IMG/VR virus record: IMGVR_UViG_3300002835_000328
Coordinates: 1-47,106 of that record
Source of the DNA: a virus
DNA length: 47,106 nt
Strand: one strand, 5' to 3'
A program made the translations under genes and the position numbers. Position 1 is the first letter of the stretch. Each line of letters starts with the position of its first letter. The notes below the pieces were generated by a model, which saw nothing but the letters and a program-made list of their open reading frames with translations, ran no database searches and was not told where the DNA came from. Of this stretch, positions 24,840 through 32,663 are shown piece by piece.

Positions 24840-25514
24840 TCAAAGCCCGAAGTTCTTGTCTCTTCGGTTCTTGTAGTTCTCCCCATCGACGGAATAGAAC
24901 GCAGGATTCTCGTTCCTCATGTACAAGGCATCGACACCAATGTCAATCCAATAGTGCTTGATGATAGTGTTGTCGATATAGGTCACCTTGTGGAGGATTC
25001 TGCTGACATCCGTGAATTCGTTGTCGCAGTAGACACTCTTGTAGGAAGGATGGTAAATGTACCCGAAGCGATCATAGTACTTCTTGCCGAGGATGCACAG
25101 GGTGTTGAGGCTTTCTCCTCGCCGCCCATCGTTGTAGTGCAGCACTCCATCAAAGTCAGGATAACATAGAACCATGTCCTTCATGATGATGTCATCGTAT
25201 CCTGCCTTGACGGGAATCATGTCATCAGAGGCAAGGAGAAGAACATCGTAATCCCATCCACGATCAAGATCAGCATTGACTGCGGAAATCTTGGAATTGG
25301 ATTCCCCATAGAACCACTTGACATTCTCTCCTTGCCTCTCAAGCCAACTGTGCATCCCCTTGTTGTTCATGGTGATGTCATCCTTGTCAAATGACAAGAC
25401 GAATGTGACATCGTGCATACCCGAAAGCATGTTCTTGTACAGCCCGAATGTCTCCATGAACCGACCCGGCCTTGACCGGGAAGGGAACTTAATCAGCAGT
25501 CTTTTCCGCTCCAT
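24840..25514 (-). CDS. Glycosyltransferase-like protein (copy 1 of pair)
   Basis: 224 residues from ATG at 25514 (MERKRLLIKFPSRSRPGRF); it overlaps the end of uvsX by 26 nt. TFVLSFDKDDITMNN, GESNSKISAVNADLDR, VLLLASDDMIP (D-x-D-like) and RFGYIYHPSYKSVYCDNEF match the paralogue at 21559-22278. It is the first gene of the glycan operon, so that operon has no separate leader and is read through from uvsX. Confidence 0.85.
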   Translation of the reverse strand: MERKRLLIKFPSRSRPGRFMETFGLYKNMLSGMHDVTFVLSFDKDDITMNNKGMHSWLERQGENVKWFYGESNSKISAVNADLDRGWDYDVLLLASDDMIPVKAGYDDIIMKDMVLCYPDFDGVLHYNDGRRGESLNTLCILGKKYYDRFGYIYHPSYKSVYCDNEFTDVSRILHKVTYIDNTIIKHYWIDIGVDALYMRNENPAFYSVDGENYKNRRDKNFGL

Positions 25515-26541
25515 CGGCTTCCACCTCTTCCATGCCATACTTGAATTCCTTGGAGGCTGCGGCATCGATGGCCTTTAGGATTTCCTCGGTGTAATACTTT
25601 TCCGGGTTCTTGTTGATCTGTGACTCAAAGACGGACTTGCCATCGGGCAGTTCGATCTTGGTCGAACTCTTCTTGAAGACCCCGTGCTTGATGGCAAGCG
25701 GGACGAGTCCATAGTACTTGTCCAAGCCCTTGTCGAAGGTCAACAGGGTATCGATCATCTTGTTCTCGCGGGTAAGGCGACCCTTGTACAACTTGCAATG
25801 GATGATGTTGCCGATCACCTCGTTGTCCACCTTCTCCTTCTTCTTGGAAAGGTACACGATGGTGGAGGCTGCGTACTTGAGTCCCGTGCCGCCGCCCATC
25901 TCCTTGGTTGGGACATAGGCACCAATCACATCGTAGGTGTGGTTGGTGACGATCAGGGGAATGTTGTACTTGCCCAACTTCAGGGTCACGGTACGGAAGA
26001 CCGACTTGATAATCTGCGAACGGGTCATGTCGCGGACTTCCTTGCCTTCAAGACCGTCGTTCATTTCCTTGCTGGTGGAAAGCATCCCGAGAGAGTCAAG
26101 TACAACCAGGATCGGCTTGCGATCCTCTTCCTTCATCTTGCCGTAACTGTCAAGAATCTGCAACATCTGGTGGCGGAACTGCTCAACCGTTGCAACAGGG
26201 AAAACGGCAACCCGCTTGGGATCAAGCCCACGGTCGTTGATCATGTCGCTTGTCACGGCCTGCTCCGTGTCAAAGTACAGGATTGCCCCGTCCTTCTTTT
26301 CCTCTAGGAACTTGCGGGCAATGCCCAAGGCAAAGTATGTCTTACCCGTTGCCGACTCGCCAGCGATGCCGAGGATCTTGTTGTCGGGCATACCGCCGTA
26401 GATCGTCCCTGACAGCAGGGCATTGAATGAATAGGAGCCGGTATCAACGAAGCCCGATACATCGGACTCCAATCCATCGACTGCCAGAGATGCGTGTTCG
26501 TTGCCAGAATCCTTGAGAATGCTCTTCAGAAAGTTGCTCAT
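25489..26541 (-). CDS. uvsX: RecA-like recombinase, T4 UvsX
   Basis: 350 residues. Forms filaments on single-stranded DNA for recombination-dependent replication and repair. Walker A GESATGKT is at 61-68; Walker B is in PILVVLDSLGML; the loop MTRSQIIKSVFRTVTL and GTGLKYAASTIVYL are RecA-type. It has the acidic C-terminal tail common in UvsX (EEVEADGAEKTAD). A TTGCAC-N16-TATAAT promoter at 26565-26592 and TGAGG before the ATG control it. Its end overlaps the first glycan gene. Confidence 0.95.
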   Translation of the reverse strand: MSNFLKSILKDSGNEHASLAVDGLESDVSGFVDTGSYSFNALLSGTIYGGMPDNKILGIAGESATGKTYFALGIARKFLEEKKDGAILYFDTEQAVTSDMINDRGLDPKRVAVFPVATVEQFRHQMLQILDSYGKMKEEDRKPILVVLDSLGMLSTSKEMNDGLEGKEVRDMTRSQIIKSVFRTVTLKLGKYNIPLIVTNHTYDVIGAYVPTKEMGGGTGLKYAASTIVYLSKKKEKVDNEVIGNIIHCKLYKGRLTRENKMIDTLLTFDKGLDKYYGLVPLAIKHGVFKKSSTKIELPDGKSVFESQINKNPEKYYTEEILKAIDAAASKEFKYGMEEVEADGAEKTAD

Positions 26542-26564
26542 AGTGTAGACCTCATTGTTGAGTG

Positions 26565-26592
26565 ATTATATCACATCATGTGCCAAGTGCAA
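26565..26592 (-). promoter_or_regulatory. Early/middle promoter of uvsX
   Basis: Minus strand -35 TTGCAC (26587-26592), 16-nt spacer, -10 TATAAT (26565-26570). It overlaps the end of the upstream M14-like gene and leaves a normal leader with TGAGG. It probably also serves the glycan operon. Confidence 0.75.
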
Positions 26593-27328
26593 CGATGTGT
26601 TCGCAGTAAATTCGCAGACAGTTGACATGGGCAATTCGACGGACTCGTTCGGGAACATTGCATTGCTGACAGGCAATTGTTTCCGTGCAGACCACTTCAG
26701 GAACCCCCTGATCGTGCATGAAACTTTCAAAAGACCCCTTCTTGTGGGTTTCGATGATCGTGTTGCTGTCGCTGACCTCCATCCATTGCTCCAATTCGTT
26801 CACAAGCGTGAAAGGCAGGGCATCATCATCCCCGGCATAGTAGATGTATGCACCACCATAGCGATTCCTCATGTCTTCGTGCATAGTGTAATAGCCATTC
26901 CTAGCAAGACGCAGGACAAGATCCAAATTATCAAATAGACCTTGGGCCTCGGAGGATGGCTCAATTACGCTCTGTATCAACTTGCGGTTCTCGGGTTCGG
27001 CATAGTTGGGGTCTTGGCTACGGATGTTGTTCCGCATTCCCATCATGTTTCCCTCCACGGAAACCAAAGGCATGTAGGAAATGTTGATGTTCTTAGCGAA
27101 GAACTTGGAATCATCGTAACCAACAAAATCCATCAAACCTAGGGTAGCCGCTTCCTCATCACCGTGCCAACCGGTTGCCACAAGCATGGATGGAAGATTG
27201 GGATTCGGATTCTCGGGGTGGAAGATGCTGACCGATCCTGCGTATGTGTGTGCATAGCCGCTTGGGAGTCGCTTTGCGAACTCCGACAGATAAGCCTTGG
27301 CATTATGGCGCAGAAATGAGTCGATCAT
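26576..27328 (-). CDS. M14/AstE-type zinc hydrolase-like protein
   Basis: 250 residues from ATG at 27328, which overlaps the DNA polymerase stop (ATGA). Zinc ligands are His55 and Glu58 in WHGDEEA and probably His150 in YTMHED; EGNMMGMRNN matches the M14 substrate-binding NxxGxRxN region; Glu216 in VCTETIAC is the catalytic-type Glu. It is most like the succinylglutamate desuccinylase/aspartoacylase branch. Substrate unknown: an amino-acid amide, peptidoglycan stem peptide or polyglutamate tail are options. The C-terminus is Cys/His rich (CQQCN, NCLRIYCEH). Its place between gene 43 and uvsX is unexpected for a T4-like phage. Confidence 0.75.
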   Translation of the reverse strand: MIDSFLRHNAKAYLSEFAKRLPSGYAHTYAGSVSIFHPENPNPNLPSMLVATGWHGDEEAATLGLMDFVGYDDSKFFAKNINISYMPLVSVEGNMMGMRNNIRSQDPNYAEPENRKLIQSVIEPSSEAQGLFDNLDLVLRLARNGYYTMHEDMRNRYGGAYIYYAGDDDALPFTLVNELEQWMEVSDSNTIIETHKKGSFESFMHDQGVPEVVCTETIACQQCNVPERVRRIAHVNCLRIYCEHIVALGT

Positions 27329-29874
27329 GCGAACAGGTCTTCCAATGAACTTGTCTTCTCCATCTTCCATCCGATGCAGTTGATGATTGTCCGCAGGGGT
27401 TCCTGAAAGGACTTTTCGAACTGCGTATCATAGTCAATGTATTTATCCAAGCCCAACTCGCTTGGAAACGCCGAAGAAAACGAGATCACATGTTCACGAA
27501 TCGTATTGGGAATCTTCAGGTACACGAACTTGATCTTCTCGCCCTCGCTGATGAGAGGATACTTCTTCGACAATCCCTTCTCCTTCAACCAATGATTGTA
27601 TACGAGCGAGCCCTTGACCGCGATGGGAGTTGACTTGCGGTAGATGGAGGAAGAGTCTCTGTATTCGGACATCTTCTTGCAGGAACGGGGGAAGGCAATT
27701 TCGTGGATCGGGGACTTGCGGAAGCGATCATGGAAGTCCGCGACGAAGGCTATCAACTGCTCCTCGGTGCCGTTCATGATGATCCGAATCGATTCCTTCA
27801 AGGCATCACGAACAATCTGTGGGGTCGATGACCGCGAAGTTTCGATACCCATGATCTTCAGGTCGGGAGTGCCAAGCAGAACATTCTCCTCTCCCATGAA
27901 GACATTGAGCATGTACCGCTTCTTTGCCGTCCATATGCCCTTGGATGCAATCGCCTCCCGCTTCATGTGCATCTTCTGACCGTAGGCATTCTGCTGCTTG
28001 GCGAGGTCTTCATACTTCTTGTTGATGAAGGGCTGCAATACATCGTTGCAGAACTTGTCAAGGAACTTGGTGATCTTCTGCTTGTCTGTTTCCTGCGGCA
28101 TTACCTGTTCGACCAACTTTCCCAACCGCAGATAAACGGAGTCCGTGTCTGCGGCAATGATGAAGTCTTCGGTCTTCTTGGTCTTCAGGCTCTTGTTCAG
28201 GAAGTCATTGAGATGGCGTTCGATCCAACGGATGGACAACTGACCCGACAGCGTGATGGCTTCCGCAATGTCCTGATCGTAATAGCGGAAGTACTCGTTA
28301 CCGCAGGCACCGAATGCCGAGTTCAACTGAATCTTACGCACAAGTTGGAAGTTGTGAAACTTGGAGATGTCGTTCTTGACTTTCTTGACTTCCTCTGGAT
28401 CCGCATCATCGCCCAAGGTCTTGAGCCTGCGCTTGGCATCAAGCAACTTGCCCTTGTACATCTTGCGTTCCTCATACATCACTTCCATGAGGTAAGGCAA
28501 CATGCCCTGCACATCGCGGCGGAAGGTGATGCAATTGGCGGCAACCGACAAGTCATTGTCCTGCCACTTGGCCATCTGCTTGGCTATGTCCGAATCCTCC
28601 TGCCACGGGCCAGACAGGAACTGATCCACGGGAAAAGCATTACGCTTGCCATGATTGGTCTTTGTCTCGGGGCTGAGGTTGTACTGCATCATCAGGTGTG
28701 GGTACAGGGAATCCAAGTCGAAGGATGCCACCCATTGATGCTCCCCGACGATGGGCTCCTTGACATATGCACCTTCGAACTTGTCCTCCTTTTCGATCCC
28801 TCCCCGCTTCATGGGGATGGCGATCTTTCGCTTGCAGAGTTCGTGGTAGATGATTGCGTCCCATGTGCGGACTTGGGAGAAGACATCGTTCAGGTTCACC
28901 TTTGCGCTGTAAGCAAGCGCAAGGGCAAGTTCCATCAACTTCAACTTCTGCTCAAGACGGTCAACGAGATTGGTGTCGTGGATGTTGTACTCAATGAACC
29001 GCTGAAAGTCATTGCGGTAGAAGTCTGCCAACGATCCATCGTAGGCGATCTTTCGGTCGGACAATTCAACCCATGCGATGTGGTCTAGTTTGTAGGACTC
29101 CCGTGTGACATAGGTGAACTTGCGATACAGGTCGAAGTAGTCAAGGATCGACATGCCGATCAGATCATACACCTCGTTCTCTCGCTCCATGACCTCAACG
29201 ATTCGGCTCTTGATGACCCGCCACGGCGACAGCCGCATGGCTTCCTTCTCGCCAAACAGGCGAGTGATGCGATTGACAAGATAAGGAATGTCGAAGAAGT
29301 TGACATTCCACCCCGTGATGATGTCAAGATCAAGGGACTCCCATGCCGCAAGAAACTCCCGCAGCATCCGTCCCTCATCGTCGTACTGAAAGCACTTGAC
29401 ATTCTCGTCAGGGATAGAGAACTGTCCAAGACCAAACACGAATGTCTTGTCCCTGAACTTCAGGGTGATTGCATTCACCCGCTCGTTGGCGGTATTGATC
29501 TGCGGAAATCCTTCCTCGGACTCCGTTTCGATGTCGATGAATCCAATGCGTAGGAGAGAAGGATCATACTCAACCTCGCCCTCAAAGGTGTCACCGATGT
29601 ATTGGTAGATGTACTCGGTGTTGCCGAAGATTTCGAACCCACCGACATCTCGGTATTCTTCCACGAACTCGCGGCAATCCTTGATGTCTCCCGGCTTGAA
29701 CGGCTCCACCCCACGGCCATCAAGAGTATGCCACTCGGGATTTCCTCCCTTGCTCGGGACGAATAGGGTCGGGCTGTAGGAAACCTTCTCATGCACCCGC
29801 TTGCCGTTGGCATCATAGCCACGGTGAAGGATGCTGTTGCCACGAATAGAGATGTTCGTATAGAAGGGCTTCAA
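27325..29874 (-). CDS. 43: Family B DNA polymerase, T4 gp43
   Basis: 849 residues, close to T4 gp43. Replicative polymerase with proofreading. Exonuclease motifs: IGFIDIETE (Exo I), ITGWNVNFFDIPYL (Exo II), EYNIHDTNLVD (Exo III). Polymerase motifs: SFDLDSLYPHLMMQYN (A), IQLNSAFGACGNEYFRYY (B) and AADTDSVYL (C, with the DTDS catalytic aspartates). The C-terminal end would bind the clamp. The stop overlaps the M14-like gene (ATGA) and the start overlaps the methyltransferase end, so the whole set is coupled. Confidence 0.97.
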   Translation of the reverse strand: MKPFYTNISIRGNSILHRGYDANGKRVHEKVSYSPTLFVPSKGGNPEWHTLDGRGVEPFKPGDIKDCREFVEEYRDVGGFEIFGNTEYIYQYIGDTFEGEVEYDPSLLRIGFIDIETESEEGFPQINTANERVNAITLKFRDKTFVFGLGQFSIPDENVKCFQYDDEGRMLREFLAAWESLDLDIITGWNVNFFDIPYLVNRITRLFGEKEAMRLSPWRVIKSRIVEVMERENEVYDLIGMSILDYFDLYRKFTYVTRESYKLDHIAWVELSDRKIAYDGSLADFYRNDFQRFIEYNIHDTNLVDRLEQKLKLMELALALAYSAKVNLNDVFSQVRTWDAIIYHELCKRKIAIPMKRGGIEKEDKFEGAYVKEPIVGEHQWVASFDLDSLYPHLMMQYNLSPETKTNHGKRNAFPVDQFLSGPWQEDSDIAKQMAKWQDNDLSVAANCITFRRDVQGMLPYLMEVMYEERKMYKGKLLDAKRRLKTLGDDADPEEVKKVKNDISKFHNFQLVRKIQLNSAFGACGNEYFRYYDQDIAEAITLSGQLSIRWIERHLNDFLNKSLKTKKTEDFIIAADTDSVYLRLGKLVEQVMPQETDKQKITKFLDKFCNDVLQPFINKKYEDLAKQQNAYGQKMHMKREAIASKGIWTAKKRYMLNVFMGEENVLLGTPDLKIMGIETSRSSTPQIVRDALKESIRIIMNGTEEQLIAFVADFHDRFRKSPIHEIAFPRSCKKMSEYRDSSSIYRKSTPIAVKGSLVYNHWLKEKGLSKKYPLISEGEKIKFVYLKIPNTIREHVISFSSAFPSELGLDKYIDYDTQFEKSFQEPLRTIINCIGWKMEKTSSLEDLFA

Positions 29875-30764
29875 GCAAGGAACTCCGAAAGGCTGGCAGT
29901 CACCTCATCCCGAATGCGGCCCTCTGCAAGGGCGATGTAGTCGGGATTCAGTTCCGTACCAATATAGTTCCTTTCGTTGTTCAATGCAACTACCGCCGTT
30001 GTGCCGCTGCCCGTGAAGGGATCGAATACCGTTCCTCCCTTGGGGCATCCTGCCAAGACACAAGGTTCGATAAGTTCTTTTGGGAAAGTTGCAAAATGTG
30101 CCCCACGGAAAGGCTTGGTGGTGACAGTCCAAACAGAACGCTTGTTCTTGCCGCCTTCCCCAAAGGCTCTGAAACTGCCGGTGGTGTTTCCTCTGCCCTT
30201 TATGGGTTCTTCGATGCTTCCTCCATTTTTACTTTCCTTGCCTTTACGCATTTCCCCAACATGACTCCACTTGTGTGGTTCCTTGATTGCATTGTGGTCA
30301 TAATAATACTTTGGCTTCTTGGACAGCAAGAAGATATATTCGTGTGCCTTGGTGCAACGGTCTTCCACGCTTTCGGGCATCGGGTTTGGCTTGTGCCAGA
30401 TAATGTCCTGACGGAGATACCAACCATCCGCCTGAAGAGCAAGTGCCACCCGCCAAGGAATGCCGATCAAGTCCTTCTGCTTCAGACCGTTCTGCTTCTG
30501 TCGATTGGCAGGGATGGAGTCGGTTGGCATCCCACGATTGTTGCCATTTGCCACCGTCTGTGGAGGAGGAACGCAAGTAGCCGACATGTAAGAGTCCCCC
30601 AAATTGAGCCACAAAGTTCCATCATCACGAAGAATGCGACGAACCCCACGGAAGACTTCAACCATTTTCTTTACATATCCCTCAACGGTGTCCTCCTGCC
30701 CTATCTCGGCGGGTTCAAAAAACTTCATGAGATCATCGGGGATGTCAGACTTCTTATAGATCAT
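29871..30764 (-). CDS. DNA methyltransferase, C-terminal fragment (AdoMet-binding half)
   Basis: 297 residues from ATG at 30764 (MIYKKSDIPDDL), which overlaps the HNH stop (ATGA); an in-frame start further up would run inside the HNH gene and is unlikely. RRILRDDGTLWLNLGDSY, DIIWHKPNPMPES, DPFTGSGTT and IGTELNPDYIALAEGRI are the downstream motifs of beta-type N4-cytosine or N6-adenine methyltransferases. The catalytic TSPPY motif is missing and is found in the separate gene at 31356-31571. If both pieces fold together, a working enzyme is possible; otherwise the gene is broken. Confidence 0.85.
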   Translation of the reverse strand: MIYKKSDIPDDLMKFFEPAEIGQEDTVEGYVKKMVEVFRGVRRILRDDGTLWLNLGDSYMSATCVPPPQTVANGNNRGMPTDSIPANRQKQNGLKQKDLIGIPWRVALALQADGWYLRQDIIWHKPNPMPESVEDRCTKAHEYIFLLSKKPKYYYDHNAIKEPHKWSHVGEMRKGKESKNGGSIEEPIKGRGNTTGSFRAFGEGGKNKRSVWTVTTKPFRGAHFATFPKELIEPCVLAGCPKGGTVFDPFTGSGTTAVVALNNERNYIGTELNPDYIALAEGRIRDEVTASLSEFLA

Positions 30765-31327
30765 ACCAAAAACTCTTTCTGTGTGTTTTGTTTTGAGTGT
30801 ATCCAATGGTGACATATTTCACAAACCAAAGCAAGATTGTTGACATCTGTTCTTAACTCAATCGATTCACTAAATGGTCTTATGTGGTGGATGTGAAAAG
30901 GAACATCTTCTGCTTCGCATTTATGCAATCCACATCTTCTACAACACGCACCATCACGATTCCAAACAGTTCTACAGGCAGTCTTCCATTCCTTGCTCGT
31001 ATAGAATGCCTGTCTTTCTGGTGTTACCCCACCTTTCCAGTTCGGATTTAGTTCACCTTTACGGTTCCACATTGGATTGTCCGCTCCAAACGAACCCCAA
31101 TATTTGATTGCTCTTGCTTCGGATATTTTTCGTGATGGTATTTGATGCTTTTTGATCCAATGACGAACAGCAGGTTCTGATACACCCATTTCGGATGCTA
31201 TGTCTTGCATGGATCGCTGCTTTGACAAATATTGTTCTTCAAGCCATTGTTTGTCCCACAGTTTATTGGGGGTTCTCCAATGGCTGTTTTTCTCAAATGT
31301 TCCATCAGGTTTTCTTTTTTGACCCAT
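30761..31327 (-). CDS. HNH homing endonuclease inserted in the methyltransferase gene
   Basis: 188 residues from ATG at 31327 (preceded by TGGAG). Two NUMOD-like/helix-turn-helix parts (MQDIASEMGVSEPAVRHWI; GADNPMWNRKGELNPNWKGG) lead into the nuclease: NRDGACCRRCG, HIHHIRPFSES, NNLALVCEICHHWIH, with the CxxC zinc pairs and HNH histidines and asparagine. It is more AT-rich than its neighbours. It sits between the two halves of the methyltransferase with almost no spare sequence, so there is no room for a group I intron core. Its stop overlaps the second half (ATGA). Confidence 0.9.
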   Translation of the reverse strand: MGQKRKPDGTFEKNSHWRTPNKLWDKQWLEEQYLSKQRSMQDIASEMGVSEPAVRHWIKKHQIPSRKISEARAIKYWGSFGADNPMWNRKGELNPNWKGGVTPERQAFYTSKEWKTACRTVWNRDGACCRRCGLHKCEAEDVPFHIHHIRPFSESIELRTDVNNLALVCEICHHWIHSKQNTQKEFLV

Positions 31328-31355
31328 ATAGTTTCTCCATACTATATATGGAAGA

Positions 31356-31571
31356 TCACTCCGAAATATGGTCAATACCTCTATTTTTTAATTCAGTTAA
31401 CACATACTCCACCTGTTCGGGTGTCAAATCCTCTCGGAGTTTTACACCATCGGGCAAATATGAACGCAGGCCAAAATAGGGAGGAGATGTGATGCAAGTA
31501 TTAATGCATCCTTCGGGCAATGTTGCCATGCCCTTGATGCAGTCACCTTGGATGATCCGATGCGTGTTCAT
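31356..31571 (-). CDS. DNA methyltransferase, N-terminal fragment (catalytic TSPPY)
   Basis: 71 residues from ATG at 31571, overlapping the stop of the upstream HNH gene (ATGA). IIQGDCIKGMATLP and TSPPYFGLRSYL are the first motifs of a beta-type methyltransferase (the target-base site). It ends after LTELKNRGIDHISE, where an intact enzyme would continue to the region seen at the start of the gene at 30764. The HNH gene starts 28 nt further. The fragment is too short to act alone. Confidence 0.85.
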   Translation of the reverse strand: MNTHRIIQGDCIKGMATLPEGCINTCITSPPYFGLRSYLPDGVKLREDLTPEQVEYVLTELKNRGIDHISE

Positions 31572-32251
31572 TCCATTAAATCCTCTAGTGTTACTCTTTT
31601 TGGAAGGGAAGACAAAACGCCTCTCTTCGGGTCTATCTCGTTCAGCCCAATGGCTTTTGCGAGTTGCTTCACGAACTCCTCTGCTCTTTCAGTACCGATC
31701 CGCTCATAGTACAACTTATAGTGTTCATGTGCAAGATCAATCGCTTCGGGAAGAAGTTTATGTCGTTTTGAACAATTGTAACTCGCATGAAGTATTCTCA
31801 AATTGACGGGGTGATGAATGCCGCCGTGAATAATCGGCAGAATGTGATCTATGTGGTAGGTTTGCCCTGTCTTTTTTTGAAGTTGCTTTCGTGTTCGCTC
31901 TAGTAAAAGAACTGCTTGTATTTCTTTAACTGTAAGTGGCACTAAACTTTGGGTTTTCCGATATTTCTTTCTTCTACACAACTCCGCTGCTTGTTCGGGA
32001 TTGTTTCTCCACCAATCTTTTCTCCATTTATTTCTCCACTTCTTCCATTTTTGGGGATCTTTTGATTCGTATTTCCTCTTTGATCTGTTAACCCGATTCC
32101 TGTTTTCTTTCTGCCATCTTCTATGATTTTCTCTTACCTGTTCACGATGGGCTTCTGCCCATGCTTTTGCTTGTGCAATTTTCTTATCTCTGTTTGCAAG
32201 GTATCTTGCCTTTGCAGCAGCCTTCGCCTTTTCTTTGTCTTTATACGGCAT
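31568..32251 (-). CDS. HNH endonuclease
   Basis: 227 residues. The N-terminal 110 residues are very basic and repetitive (KEKAKAAAKARYLANRDKK, RVNRSKRKYESKD), probably DNA-binding helices. The nuclease follows: TYHIDHILPIIHGGIHHPVNLRILHASYNCSKRHK, with the HNH-type His-x-Asp-His, Asn and final His. It is AT-rich compared with neighbours and lies just before the split methyltransferase, so it is a second mobile gene at the same place. No NUMOD was seen. Confidence 0.88.
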   Translation of the reverse strand: MPYKDKEKAKAAAKARYLANRDKKIAQAKAWAEAHREQVRENHRRWQKENRNRVNRSKRKYESKDPQKWKKWRNKWRKDWWRNNPEQAAELCRRKKYRKTQSLVPLTVKEIQAVLLLERTRKQLQKKTGQTYHIDHILPIIHGGIHHPVNLRILHASYNCSKRHKLLPEAIDLAHEHYKLYYERIGTERAEEFVKQLAKAIGLNEIDPKRGVLSSLPKRVTLEDLME

Positions 32252-32264
32252 ACCTCACCCCGCA

Positions 32265-32663
32265 TCAGACGATATTGCCGTATCCCCTGCCACGAACAAA
32301 GAAGTTTTCTTCGAAGTCGGTGAAATCGAAGCACTCCTTGGCATACTCAAGAATGATGTTCTTGTCGAACTTGTTGCAAGAATAAACATCAAGAGTGATG
32401 AAGTGAGTTGGTTCCATGGAATGAATCTGAATTCCACTTTCAATCAGCGGAACCCAACCGCTCACACCGGCCTTCTGTGGATACAGTTCCTTGCCGTAAT
32501 GAGTAGGCCCATGAATGACAATGGGCTGACTCATGCGAGTCATGCCGATGCGGTCAACCACCCGCTCAAGGAATCGGTAGGTGAGTTCCAAGTCATCGGC
32601 TGCTCCTGCACGGCAGTTGTACATATCCAAGTAGTATGAGTATCCGAATGGGTTGTTTGTCAT
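32265..32663 (-). CDS. speD: SpeD-like pyruvoyl decarboxylase (AdoMet decarboxylase family)
   Basis: 132 residues from ATG at 32663, overlapping the upstream stop (ATGA). YYLDMYNC, GVSGWVPLIESGIQIHS and FITLDVYSC follow the order of bacterial and archaeal AdoMet decarboxylases: the pyruvoyl-forming Ser76 after Glu75, His81 and Cys96. The usual ESH is ESG here, next to the cleavage site. Homologues in other phages and bacteria have been reported to decarboxylate arginine or ornithine instead, so the substrate is open. Polyamines could neutralise packaged DNA or support replication. Confidence 0.75.
   Translation of the reverse strand: MTNNPFGYSYYLDMYNCRAGAADDLELTYRFLERVVDRIGMTRMSQPIVIHGPTHYGKELYPQKAGVSGWVPLIESGIQIHSMEPTHFITLDVYSCNKFDKNIILEYAKECFDFTDFEENFFVRGRGYGNIV

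Noticed and set aside
27432-27447. TAAATA-like box inside the end of the polymerase gene (also near 19391)
   Set aside because: Within coding sequence, with no start codon at a suitable distance; likely chance.
27967-29088. 373-residue plus-strand open frame
   Set aside because: Lies fully inside the DNA polymerase gene, opposite strand, no recognisable motif.
30761-31327. Group I intron carrying the HNH gene in the methyltransferase
   Set aside because: The HNH coding region fills nearly the whole space between the fragments, leaving no room for an intron core, and ATGA coupling suggests separate cistrons.
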